Source: Enterobacter_D sp963521185 (lineage in GTDB: Bacteria; Pseudomonadota; Gammaproteobacteria; Enterobacterales; Enterobacteriaceae). From it: a stretch of 64,000 nucleotides of DNA. Location: contig CAUQTV010000005.1 in the NCBI GenBank assembly GCA_963521185.1, positions 186,001-250,000 of the forward strand. Direction: 5' to 3'. The position numbers and the translations under genes are program-made. The first letter of the stretch is position 1; each line of letters starts with the position of its first letter. This document shows, one piece after another, positions 1 to 7,317 of this stretch. A model generated the notes under the pieces. It saw only the letters and a list, made by a program, of their open reading frames with translations. It made no database searches and had not been told where the DNA came from.

Positions 1-2038
1 TCACCCCACACTGATTTTCCTGCCCTTCTGACGGTGAGATCAACGCCAGCAGCGCCGCTGCCGGTGTCACCAGCGTGGCCAGCGCAGCCGCCACCGCACC
101 GCGTGCAATCAGCGGTCCGGCTTTCACACCCGCCTGCGGGTTTTTGAACGAACCGCGCACGTACAGCGGTGAGCGCAGCGTGACGATGCGGATGCCTTTA
201 CTCTCAGGATCGATGGTCAAATCCAGCTGTTCCGACGCCAGGCTGGCGGTACCGGTGACGTTGATGATCGCGTTTTCCGTATCGAAGGCGAACAGTCGCG
301 GACGCGCCACGCCGTTAACCAGATCAAGGTTTGCCGCCGCGCAGTTCACCCGCACTTCGTCATCGCCGAAGATCTGCCCGACGATAAAGTTGCCGACGTT
401 CAGCCCCAGAATCTCCATCAGATTGCGGCTGACCACGCCGTCGTTCATCAGCAGCTTCAGGTTGCCGTTGCTGGTGCCGAGCAGCGCAGCAACCGAGTTG
501 CCGACGCCGCGGATCTCCGCATCGCCATTCATCTCGCCGATGGTTTTTTGCATCAGTTCAACGTCCGGCATCAGCTCTTTGAGCTTCAGGCGACGCGCCT
601 GAATATCCGCATTCCCCTGCATCGGCTTTTTATCGCCCTCAAGATGGATGTTTGACGAGATCGTGCCGCCCGCCAGACCAAATTTCAGCGGCTGCAAGCG
701 CAGGTCCGCATTCTTTAAGATCACATGGGTCGAGAGATCGCTGATGGGCAGCGAGCTGCCGTGCTCAATGCGGCGGCCTTTGAAGCGCACGTCAGCATCC
801 ATCACATCCCATTTGTCGGTTTCAAAGCGGTCATAGGGCAGCACTTTGCCCGCCGGCTGCACCGTTTTCTCGCCCTTCTTCTCTTCCGAGCGTTTCGACT
901 GTGCAGCGCCCTTGCCGGAGTCCACGCCGATGAGCGGCCCTAAATCCGCTAAACGCAGCTGGCGGGATTCCAGATCGCCTTCGAGTTTCGGGCGCGGTTT
1001 ACCGGTGGTGTAGGTCAGCGAACCGTGAATATCGCTGTCGCCAATGCGGCCATTGAAGTTGCGATAATCGAACACCGAGGATTTTTCCGTATCGATTTTT
1101 GCCACCAGTCGCCCATCGGTTTCAAAAGGCGGCGTGTCCGGCAGCAGCACGCCGGTCAAATCGTACAGCTCACCGAGCGAATCTCCGGCGAATTTCAGTT
1201 GCAGATCGACGCCGCCCATTTTCATCGGATCGTTCACCGAACCGACAAACGCCACGCGGGTATTGCCGGAGCGGAAATCCGCCTGCACCGGGAAAGGTGT
1301 CCCTTCGCTTTTCAGCGCAAGCATACCGCCGATCTTACCGGTACCGGTCAGCGGCTGACCGTTGTAGCGCCCCTGCGCCTTCAGGCCAAACACGTAATCG
1401 CCAACCTTCGCGCTTTTGTCTTTATCTGATCCGGTCACTTCGCTAAACGGCAGCGGTTTACCGAGCGGATCGACAAGGATCTCAATGTCAGCGCGGCTGA
1501 CCTTGTCATCAATGGCGATGCGCCCTTTGTCGAACAGAATATTATCGAGGCGGAATGACCACGCCGACGGCTGGGCGTTTTCCTCTTTTGGCTTGTCGTC
1601 GCTGGCGAGGTTAAACGTCCAGTTGTTGTTCTTCTCTGACAGACGAATCAGTCGCGCATCCGGCTGCTGCAATTTGATCCACGGCAGATAAACCGTTTTG
1701 GTGAGCAGCGCCAGCGGGGCCAGCGTGGCTTCCACGCGCGGCAGGTGCACCATCGTCACTTCAGGAATATCCGGTGGGTTGCCAAGCATAATGTCGTCGG
1801 CGTGAACGTGCGGCCAGGGCACCCAGCTGCGCCAGCCGGTTTCCTCTTTTTGCCGCTCCCAGACCACGCCCAAATCACCCCGAATCGCAAACGGACGGTT
1901 CAGCTCCGTCGAGACTTTTTCATTGATAGTGGGTTTGAGTCGATTCCAGTCAAACGTCGCGATGATGATGATCAGCACCACGATCAACAACAGAAGCGTT
2001 CCTAAGACGGCAGTGATAATTTTGCCTGTTTTTGTCAT
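1..2038 (-). CDS. yhjG: AsmA family protein YhjG, C-terminus cut by window edge
   Basis: This is a large AsmA-type protein. The family sits at the inner membrane facing the periplasm and is linked to envelope and lipid homeostasis. Reading starts at the ATG at 2036-2038 and stays open to the left edge. That gives about 679 codons, close to the roughly 690 residues I recall for E. coli YhjG, so only about a dozen residues are missing. The N-terminus has a short basic stretch (MTKTGK) and one strongly hydrophobic segment (about residues 7-27), which is a signal anchor. The last visible residues (AALLALISPSEGQENQ) match the conserved AsmA C-terminus. It lies on the strand opposite kdgK and downstream of pdeH. 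The exact molecular role of YhjG is not established. Confidence 0.88.
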   Translation of the reverse strand, partial: MTKTGKIITAVLGTLLLLIVVLIIIIATFDWNRLKPTINEKVSTELNRPFAIRGDLGVVWERQKEETGWRSWVPWPHVHADDIMLGNPPDIPEVTMVHLPRVEATLAPLALLTKTVYLPWIKLQQPDARLIRLSEKNNNWTFNLASDDKPKEENAQPSAWSFRLDNILFDKGRIAIDDKVSRADIEILVDPLGKPLPFSEVTGSDKDKSAKVGDYVFGLKAQGRYNGQPLTGTGKIGGMLALKSEGTPFPVQADFRSGNTRVAFVGSVNDPMKMGGVDLQLKFAGDSLGELYDLTGVLLPDTPPFETDGRLVAKIDTEKSSVFDYRNFNGRIGDSDIHGSLTYTTGKPRPKLEGDLESRQLRLADLGPLIGVDSGKGAAQSKRSEEKKGEKTVQPAGKVLPYDRFETDKWDVMDADVRFKGRRIEHGSSLPISDLSTHVILKNADLRLQPLKFGLAGGTISSNIHLEGDKKPMQGNADIQARRLKLKELMPDVELMQKTIGEMNGDAEIRGVGNSVAALLGTSNGNLKLLMNDGVVSRNLMEILGLNVGNFIVGQIFGDDEVRVNCAAANLDLVNGVARPRLFAFDTENAIINVTGTASLASEQLDLTIDPESKGIRIVTLRSPLYVRGSFKNPQAGVKAGPLIARGAVAAALATLVTPAAALLALISPSEGQENQCGV

Positions 2039-2150
2039 GCCTGCATCCTTCCTGTCATGCCTTACCAGTCATAAAGATAGTAGAGGCTGAGGGAAACGGC
2101 AGTACAGGCGACGGCAGGAATGACCGACGGCGGATTAAAGCAGTCGGAAT

Positions 2151-2921
2151 TTACAGGGCGAGGATCACGTTTTCCAGCTTCTCGAACGGCACCGGACGTG
2201 AGAGGAAGTAGCCTTGCGCGGCGGCGGCGGGAGAGGCCTGAACGTCGCGCCACTCCTCCAGCGTTTCAACGCCTTCAACGATCACGCCCTGGCAATAGTG
2301 ATTCATCAGCTGCAACAGCTGGGTAAACAGGTTTTGCCCTTCCGGCGTCTTGCGCAGCATGATGAACAGATCGCGCGCCACTTTGATGTAGTCATAGCGC
2401 ACTTCGCTCAGCGCCGAGAAGTTTGCCATGCCGGTGCCAAAGTCATCCAGCCACAGCGGGCCGACTTCGCAAATCGCTTCAAACGACGCCTTATCCGGCA
2501 GGCGAATATGCTCCACCAGCTCAAAGCGGATCCACGGCAGCGTGTTTATCAGCGCAATCAGGCTCTTATGCGAGCGCATGGCCAGCAGCGTAGGACCATC
2601 GACGTTGACCGACGCCATGACGTTATGCTGCATAAAAAAATCGTGCTTGCTGGCGAGCAGCTTAACCTGCTCTTCAACCACGTCCACGCGCTGGCGCACG
2701 GCGACTTCGGCGAAGTAGCGATCGGGCGCGATGCGCTGCGTCGGGTCGCTGGGATGGGTGACCACGGTCAGGATTTCAATCGCCATCAGGCTGCCATCGA
2801 TTTTATAGATGGGCTGATAAGTGTAAGCACGTTCGCATTGCAACCAATAACGCCGCTCCTGCAGGCTCTCGATGCTCGCCTCCGGAATGTTTAGCCGCTG
2901 GATAACCTGCTTTAACTTCAT
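2151..2921 (-). CDS. pdeH: cyclic-di-GMP phosphodiesterase PdeH (YhjH)
   Basis: This is a cytosolic EAL-domain enzyme that hydrolyses c-di-GMP to pGpG. In E. coli it is the main phosphodiesterase keeping c-di-GMP low during motility, opposing the YcgR brake. The protein is 256 residues and consists of the EAL domain alone. The signature loop reads EIL at residues 49-51 (ELL in E. coli PdeH), so the catalytic Glu is kept. Other EAL-family motifs are present: NVDGPTL, FELVEH, LWLDDFGTGMANFS and VIVEGVET. A consensus sigma-28 promoter lies about 55 bases upstream (2976-3002), which places the gene in the flagellar class III regulon. Its position next to the cellulose locus fits a role in shutting off BcsA activation while cells swim. 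Confidence 0.96.
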   Translation of the reverse strand: MKLKQVIQRLNIPEASIESLQERRYWLQCERAYTYQPIYKIDGSLMAIEILTVVTHPSDPTQRIAPDRYFAEVAVRQRVDVVEEQVKLLASKHDFFMQHNVMASVNVDGPTLLAMRSHKSLIALINTLPWIRFELVEHIRLPDKASFEAICEVGPLWLDDFGTGMANFSALSEVRYDYIKVARDLFIMLRKTPEGQNLFTQLLQLMNHYCQGVIVEGVETLEEWRDVQASPAAAAQGYFLSRPVPFEKLENVILAL

Positions 2922-2975
2922 TATCAGTCTGTCCTGTTAGATGAGTGAGTGACCTGTGAGGAACTCGTCATAGAG

Positions 2976-3002
2976 TTATCGGCGCAAAAAGGGAGAACTT
3001 TA
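2976..3002 (-). promoter_or_regulatory. sigma-28 (FliA) promoter of pdeH
   Basis: On the minus strand the -35 element TAAAGTTC is followed by exactly 11 bases and the -10 element GCCGATAA. The consensus is TAAAGTTT-N11-GCCGATAA, so only one base differs. It points toward pdeH, whose start lies at 2921. E. coli yhjH is an established class III flagellar gene, so the site agrees with known regulation. Confidence 0.9.
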
Positions 3003-3074
3003 TGTTCACTTAAGCGGCAAATCGTAAATCGGGACGGGAGTATTTGCGCTTTACACGCGCTAGCTCAAAAAAAT

Positions 3075-3093
3075 TATGGAACGATGTTTTAAT
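3075..3093. promoter_or_regulatory. KdgR-like operator upstream of kdgK
   Basis: The imperfect palindrome TGGAAC-GAT-GTTTTA (3077-3091) sits about 65 bases before the kdgK ATG. It resembles the enterobacterial KdgR operator core TGAAAC-N3-GTTTCA. KdgR (IclR family) represses kdgK in related bacteria. The assignment is by eye only. Confidence 0.55.
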
Positions 3094-3157
3094 ATGATTG
3101 ACCACGAAACACCCACAACGCACACTAGCATCCATCATCTCGATTCAGGTTACGACT

Positions 3158-4087
3158 ATGTCCAGGAAAATTGCCGTCATCGGCGAATGCATGATTGAAC
3201 TGTCACAAAAAGGCTCCGAGGTTAACCGTGGCTTTGGTGGCGATACCTTAAACACCTCCGTCTACGTTGCCCGCCAGGTTTCTCAGGACGCGCTGACGGT
3301 TCACTATGTGACCGCACTGGGCACCGACAACTTCAGCCAGCAGATGCTTGACGCCTGGCAGAGCGAGAACGTGGACACCCGCCTGACCCAGCGTATGGAA
3401 AACCGTCTGCCGGGCCTGTACTACATCGAAACCGACAGCACCGGCGAGCGCACGTTCTATTACTGGCGCAACGAAGCCGCAGCGAAATTCTGGCTGGAGA
3501 GCGATCAATCCGCCGCGATTTGCGAAGAGCTGGCGACCTTTGACTATCTCTACCTGAGCGGCATTAGCCTGGCGATTTTAAACGCGCAGAGCCGTGAAAA
3601 ACTGATGTCGCTGCTGCACGAATGCCGCGCCAACGGTGGCAAAGTGATTTTTGATAACAACTACCGTCCGCGCCTGTGGGCCAGCAAAGAAGAGACGCAG
3701 CAGGTTTATCAGCAGATGCTGAGCTGCACCGACATCGCTTTCCTGACGCTTGATGACGAAGATTTGCTGTGGGGTGAGAAGCCGGTAGACGAGGTGATTG
3801 CCCGCACGCAGGCGGCTGGCGTCAGCGAAGTGGTGGTGAAACGCGGCGCGGACTCGTGCCTGGTGGCGATTGCCGGTGAAGCGGTGATTGACGTGCCGGC
3901 GGTGAAACTGCCGAAAGAGAAGGTGATTGATACCACCGCCGCTGGCGACTCCTTCAGCGCGGGTTATCTGGCCGTGCGTCTGACCGGTGGCGACGCCGAA
4001 GCGGCTGCCAAACGCGGTCATTTAACGGCGAGCACGGTGATCCAGTATCGCGGCGCGATCATACCCCGCGACGCTATGCCCGAGTAA
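3158..4087 (+). CDS. kdgK: 2-dehydro-3-deoxygluconokinase
   Basis: This PfkB-family sugar kinase phosphorylates 2-keto-3-deoxygluconate (KDG) to KDPG, the shared step of hexuronate and pectin breakdown before Eda aldolase. The 309 residues match E. coli KdgK almost throughout (MSRKIAVIGECMIELS at the start, IPRDAMPE at the end). The C-terminal PfkB signature IDTTAAGDSFSAGYLA contains the catalytic Asp. An upstream in-frame ATG at 3098 would add 20 residues, but homology supports the ATG at 3158. A KdgR-like operator lies upstream. The gene is convergent with yhjJ, with a REP palindrome between them. A second, different PfkB kinase (kguK) occurs at 57.9 kb. Confidence 0.97.
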   Translation: MSRKIAVIGECMIELSQKGSEVNRGFGGDTLNTSVYVARQVSQDALTVHYVTALGTDNFSQQMLDAWQSENVDTRLTQRMENRLPGLYYIETDSTGERTFYYWRNEAAAKFWLESDQSAAICEELATFDYLYLSGISLAILNAQSREKLMSLLHECRANGGKVIFDNNYRPRLWASKEETQQVYQQMLSCTDIAFLTLDDEDLLWGEKPVDEVIARTQAAGVSEVVVKRGADSCLVAIAGEAVIDVPAVKLPKEKVIDTTAAGDSFSAGYLAVRLTGGDAEAAAKRGHLTASTVIQYRGAIIPRDAMPE

Positions 4088-4111
4088 TATGCCAGAGTAA
4101 TGCAGTCTCCA

Positions 4112-4145
4112 GGCCGGGTAAGCGTTAGCGCCACCCGGCATTTTT
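4112..4145. repeat. REP palindrome between kdgK and yhjJ
   Basis: GGCCGGGTAAGCGTTAGCGCCACCCGGC-type inverted repeat followed by TTTTT. It lies between convergent genes and could stabilise or terminate both transcripts. The same CCGGGTAAG...CCACCCGG core recurs at 23.56 and 41.87 kb. Confidence 0.8.
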
Positions 4146-4171
4146 ACCGCTAAAACTTATCGCGAAATAAC

Positions 4172-5665
4172 TTATCGCTGCGCGGGCGGAATATCCGTCA
4201 CGTCCGAACGGACATCGTCACTTGCCGGTGCCGCCGTGTGGGTGGCGGGTGACATAATCTCCTGCCACTTCGCCTGCAACTCCTTCATATTCACTTCCTG
4301 CTCGCCCTTCGGTTGCAGCAGGATCAGCGCCATATCCTGCGACAATTGCTGACGCAGATCCTGATTCAGCATCTCCACCGTCAGGCCGTTCAGGAACTCC
4401 TGACGCAGTTTCTGATACTGTTCCGGGGCGATATCCACCACCTGACTTTGCAGCGAGCGCAGGCGCTGGCTGATGAGCACATCGGTGTCCGTACGCGCAT
4501 AGGTCGCAAACAGCTTTTGCAGCTCCAGGTTCTTCTGCGCCACCAGCGCATTGAACTCTTCCACTGACAGACCGTTATCGCGCACTTTCGCCAGCTCACG
4601 CGCCACGGTATTCAGGTTGCCGCTGAGCTTGTCATTCGGCGACTCCACGTTAATGGCGCACTGGGCGCGCTGGAACAGCACCCGGCAGTCGAAGTTCAGG
4701 CCAATCTCCTTCGCGCTGTTTTTGCTCAGGTTTTGCTGCACGTGCCAGAACAGCGCCTCGCGGGCAAGATCGGCACGCCAGTAGCGCAGCAGCGTGGCGG
4801 ACTCGCGAATCGGCTGCCAGGCGGTATCCCACATAATCGACAGTCTGTCCTGACGCACCGCGTCGGTCATGATGCTGACGGATTCACGCGGCAACGGCGA
4901 CAGCGTGGGTACGGGCGCAGGCGTCACGCGCTTGCCCTTCAGCTCGCCAAAGGTTTTGCTGATGTGCTCGGACACTGAACGGCTATCGATATTGCCGACC
5001 ACAATCAGCGTCATCGCATCCGGCGTATACCATTTCTGGTAGAACGCTTTCATCTGCGCGGCATCCACCGGCTGTTTCAGCGTCTCTGCCGGATCGTGTC
5101 CCAACAGCGGCGATCCTTTCAGGCGGTAGCGCCACCAGCTCTCTTTGGTGTCCAACGGCCAGGTGGCGACCATATCTTCGCTGCCCAGCGCGTGGTTGAT
5201 GGATTCCGGCGTAACGGCCAGTTTGCCCGAGATGTCGGAGAGGTAGACCAGCGCCTCTTTTAGCAAATCGTTGCGGTTATTGGGCAGGCTCAGATTAAAG
5301 AGGGTGTATTCATACGACACCAGCGCAGGCGGAAGGGGGCGCTTGGGATCAAAGCCCTGCTGCCAAAGTGAGCGCACCCGCGCGGGTTCTAAACTGCCGC
5401 TGTGGGTCAGGGCAATTCGGGGAATAAAATGGCTAAAACCGCTCTGCTGCGTGCTTTCGGCAAGCGAGCCGGTATTCACTAAAAGACGAATTTCGACACG
5501 ATCGCTGGGACGCTGAGGGGTGGCTAACACCTGCCACTGAAACCCGTTTGTCAGTGTCCCCTGTTGCCAGGCCGGGTCGGGCTGGAGCGCATCTGCCTGC
5601 ACATGACCGGCGGCAGCCATCATCAGTAAGCCCCCGGCTAAGAGTCGAATTTTTGTGCCCTGCAT
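4172..5665 (-). CDS. yhjJ: periplasmic M16-family protein YhjJ, non-catalytic
   Basis: This is a 497-residue exported protein of the M16 (pitrilysin/insulinase-like) fold. The signal peptide is MQGTKIRLLAGGLLMMAAAGHVQA. The N-terminal half carries the M16 layout, but where active enzymes have the zinc motif HxxEH this protein reads HFIPR (residues 79-83). The catalytic Glu and second His ligand are therefore absent. The length matches E. coli YhjJ (498), as far as I recall it. The C-terminal half is a second M16-like domain, ending in a polar, Ala/Pro-rich tail. Peptidase activity is unlikely from the sequence. A chaperone or scaffold role in the periplasm is only inference. It is transcribed toward kdgK. 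Confidence 0.9.
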   Translation of the reverse strand: MQGTKIRLLAGGLLMMAAAGHVQADALQPDPAWQQGTLTNGFQWQVLATPQRPSDRVEIRLLVNTGSLAESTQQSGFSHFIPRIALTHSGSLEPARVRSLWQQGFDPKRPLPPALVSYEYTLFNLSLPNNRNDLLKEALVYLSDISGKLAVTPESINHALGSEDMVATWPLDTKESWWRYRLKGSPLLGHDPAETLKQPVDAAQMKAFYQKWYTPDAMTLIVVGNIDSRSVSEHISKTFGELKGKRVTPAPVPTLSPLPRESVSIMTDAVRQDRLSIMWDTAWQPIRESATLLRYWRADLAREALFWHVQQNLSKNSAKEIGLNFDCRVLFQRAQCAINVESPNDKLSGNLNTVARELAKVRDNGLSVEEFNALVAQKNLELQKLFATYARTDTDVLISQRLRSLQSQVVDIAPEQYQKLRQEFLNGLTVEMLNQDLRQQLSQDMALILLQPKGEQEVNMKELQAKWQEIMSPATHTAAPASDDVRSDVTDIPPAQR

Positions 5666-5801
5666 GTGAACCCCTGATCAACATTCCTGGTTAAAAAGAC
5701 CGCCCGATCGACAGGCAGCCTGAAGAGATGACGATGAAACACTTCGTTTAGACAGCGTAAAAGTCAAAACGTCACGCCGGGAAGTGAATTAAGAGGTAAT
5801 T

Positions 5802-5843
5802 ATGCTCAGGAGCCCGCCGCCCCACAAGGGACGACGCGCATAA
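5802..5843 (+). CDS. possible 13-codon micro-ORF
   Basis: A strong ribosome-binding sequence (AAGAGGTAATT) precedes ATG and a 13-residue reading frame, MLRSPPPHKGRRA, in the gap between yhjJ and dctA. It is Pro/Arg-rich and has no recognised homologue. Nothing beyond the Shine-Dalgarno match supports expression, so this is only a candidate. Confidence 0.15.
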   Translation: MLRSPPPHKGRRA

Positions 5844-5852
5844 GTGGCGAGA

Positions 5853-7139
5853 TTATGAGGATATTTCGTGCGTTTTGCCGTCTGGCGCACGGTTATTCAG
5901 CGTATCGGTAAGCTGTTTCTGATCGAGTTGTTTGACCCATTTTGCCACCACCACGGTCGCCACGCCATTGCCCACCAGATTGGTCAGCGCACGCGCCTCC
6001 GACATAAAGCGGTCGATACCGAGGATCAGCGCAAGCCCCGCGACCGGCAAATGTCCGACTGCCGACAGCGTTGCCGCCAGCACGATAAACCCGCTGCCGG
6101 TCACGCCCGCCGCCCCTTTGGAGGAGAGCAGCAGCACCACCAGCAGGGTGATTTGATGGAAGATATCCATATGGCTGTTGGTGGCCTGCGCGATAAACAC
6201 CGCCGCCATCGTCAGGTAAATCGAGGTGCCGTCGAGGTTAAACGAATAGCCGGTGGGGATCACCAGCCCCACCACCGACTTCCGGCAGCCGAGTTTTTCC
6301 ATTTTATCGAGCATGCGCGGCAGCGCGGATTCCGACGACGAGGTGCCGAGCACAATCAACAACTCTTCGCGGATGTAGCGGATAAATTTGAAAATGTTAA
6401 ACCCGGTAATGCGCGCAATGGTACCGAGCACCACCACCACAAACAAAATACAGGTGATATAGAAGCAGATAATCAGCTGGCCCAGCTGCACCAACGTGCC
6501 GACGCCGTATTTGCCGATGGTAAACGCCATTGCGCCGAACGCGCCAATCGGCGCAAGGCGCATGATCATATTGATGATGCCGAAAATCACCTGCGAGAAG
6601 CTTTCAATGACGTTGAAAATCAGCTGGCCCTTGTGACCAAGACGGTGCAGGGCAAAGCCAAACAGCACGGCGAACAGCAGCACTTGCAGGATGTTACCGC
6701 TGGCAAAGGCACCAATCACGCTGGCGGGGATAACGTCCATCAGGAAGGCGACAATGCCCTGCTGCTGCGCCTGTTCGGCATACATCGCCACCGCTTTGGC
6801 ATCCAGCGTAGACGGGTCAACGTTCATGCCCGCGCCCGGCTGCACGACGTTAACGATAATCAGGCCAATAATCAGCGCCAGCGTGCTGACCACTTCAAAA
6901 TAGAGCAGCGCCACCGCCCCGGTGCGACCGACCGCTTTCATGCTTTCCATGCCCGCAATGCCGGTCACCACGGTACAGAAGATCACGGGCGCGATGATCA
7001 TTTTGATGAGCTTAACGAAGGCATCGCCCAGCGGTTTCATCTGCGCGCCAATGTCAGGGTAGAAGTGTCCGAGCAAAATACCGATGGCAATCGCGCTCAG
7101 GACCTGAAAGTAGAGGCTTTTGAACAGTGAGGTTTTCAT
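5853..7139 (-). CDS. dctA: C4-dicarboxylate:cation symporter DctA
   Basis: DctA is the inner-membrane aerobic importer of succinate, fumarate, malate and aspartate, of the DAACS/glutamate-transporter family. The 428 residues are the same length as E. coli DctA and nearly identical (MKTSLFKSLYFQVLSAIAIG at the start, PDGKTHEISS at the end). Family hallmarks are visible: the serine-rich re-entrant loop GTSSSESALPRM and the substrate and cation-binding segment NLDGTSIYLT. About eight membrane helices are expected. The gene is monocistronic in appearance. E. coli dctA is controlled by DcuSR and CRP, but I did not identify those sites with confidence here. Confidence 0.98.
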   Translation of the reverse strand: MKTSLFKSLYFQVLSAIAIGILLGHFYPDIGAQMKPLGDAFVKLIKMIIAPVIFCTVVTGIAGMESMKAVGRTGAVALLYFEVVSTLALIIGLIIVNVVQPGAGMNVDPSTLDAKAVAMYAEQAQQQGIVAFLMDVIPASVIGAFASGNILQVLLFAVLFGFALHRLGHKGQLIFNVIESFSQVIFGIINMIMRLAPIGAFGAMAFTIGKYGVGTLVQLGQLIICFYITCILFVVVVLGTIARITGFNIFKFIRYIREELLIVLGTSSSESALPRMLDKMEKLGCRKSVVGLVIPTGYSFNLDGTSIYLTMAAVFIAQATNSHMDIFHQITLLVVLLLSSKGAAGVTGSGFIVLAATLSAVGHLPVAGLALILGIDRFMSEARALTNLVGNGVATVVVAKWVKQLDQKQLTDTLNNRAPDGKTHEISS

Positions 7140-7317
7140 AGGGTGTCCTTGAAGTAAAAACCACAGGCTGTGTAGGGTTTAGGTTTGCCTGCGGCCTTAA
7201 AATAACACCCGTAAAACATGACAGAAACAAACTTACAGCAAATTTGAAACGCAAATGTTAAGAAATTAGAGCTGACTCGGGAAAGCTGGCGTACTTTCAG
7301 GCGGAATCGTTGCCCGG

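Noticed and set aside
5868..7130. 420-codon open frame on the strand opposite dctA
   Set aside because: It is a His/Arg/Gln-rich shadow of dctA in a high-GC genome, without homology or ribosome-binding site; dctA is certain.
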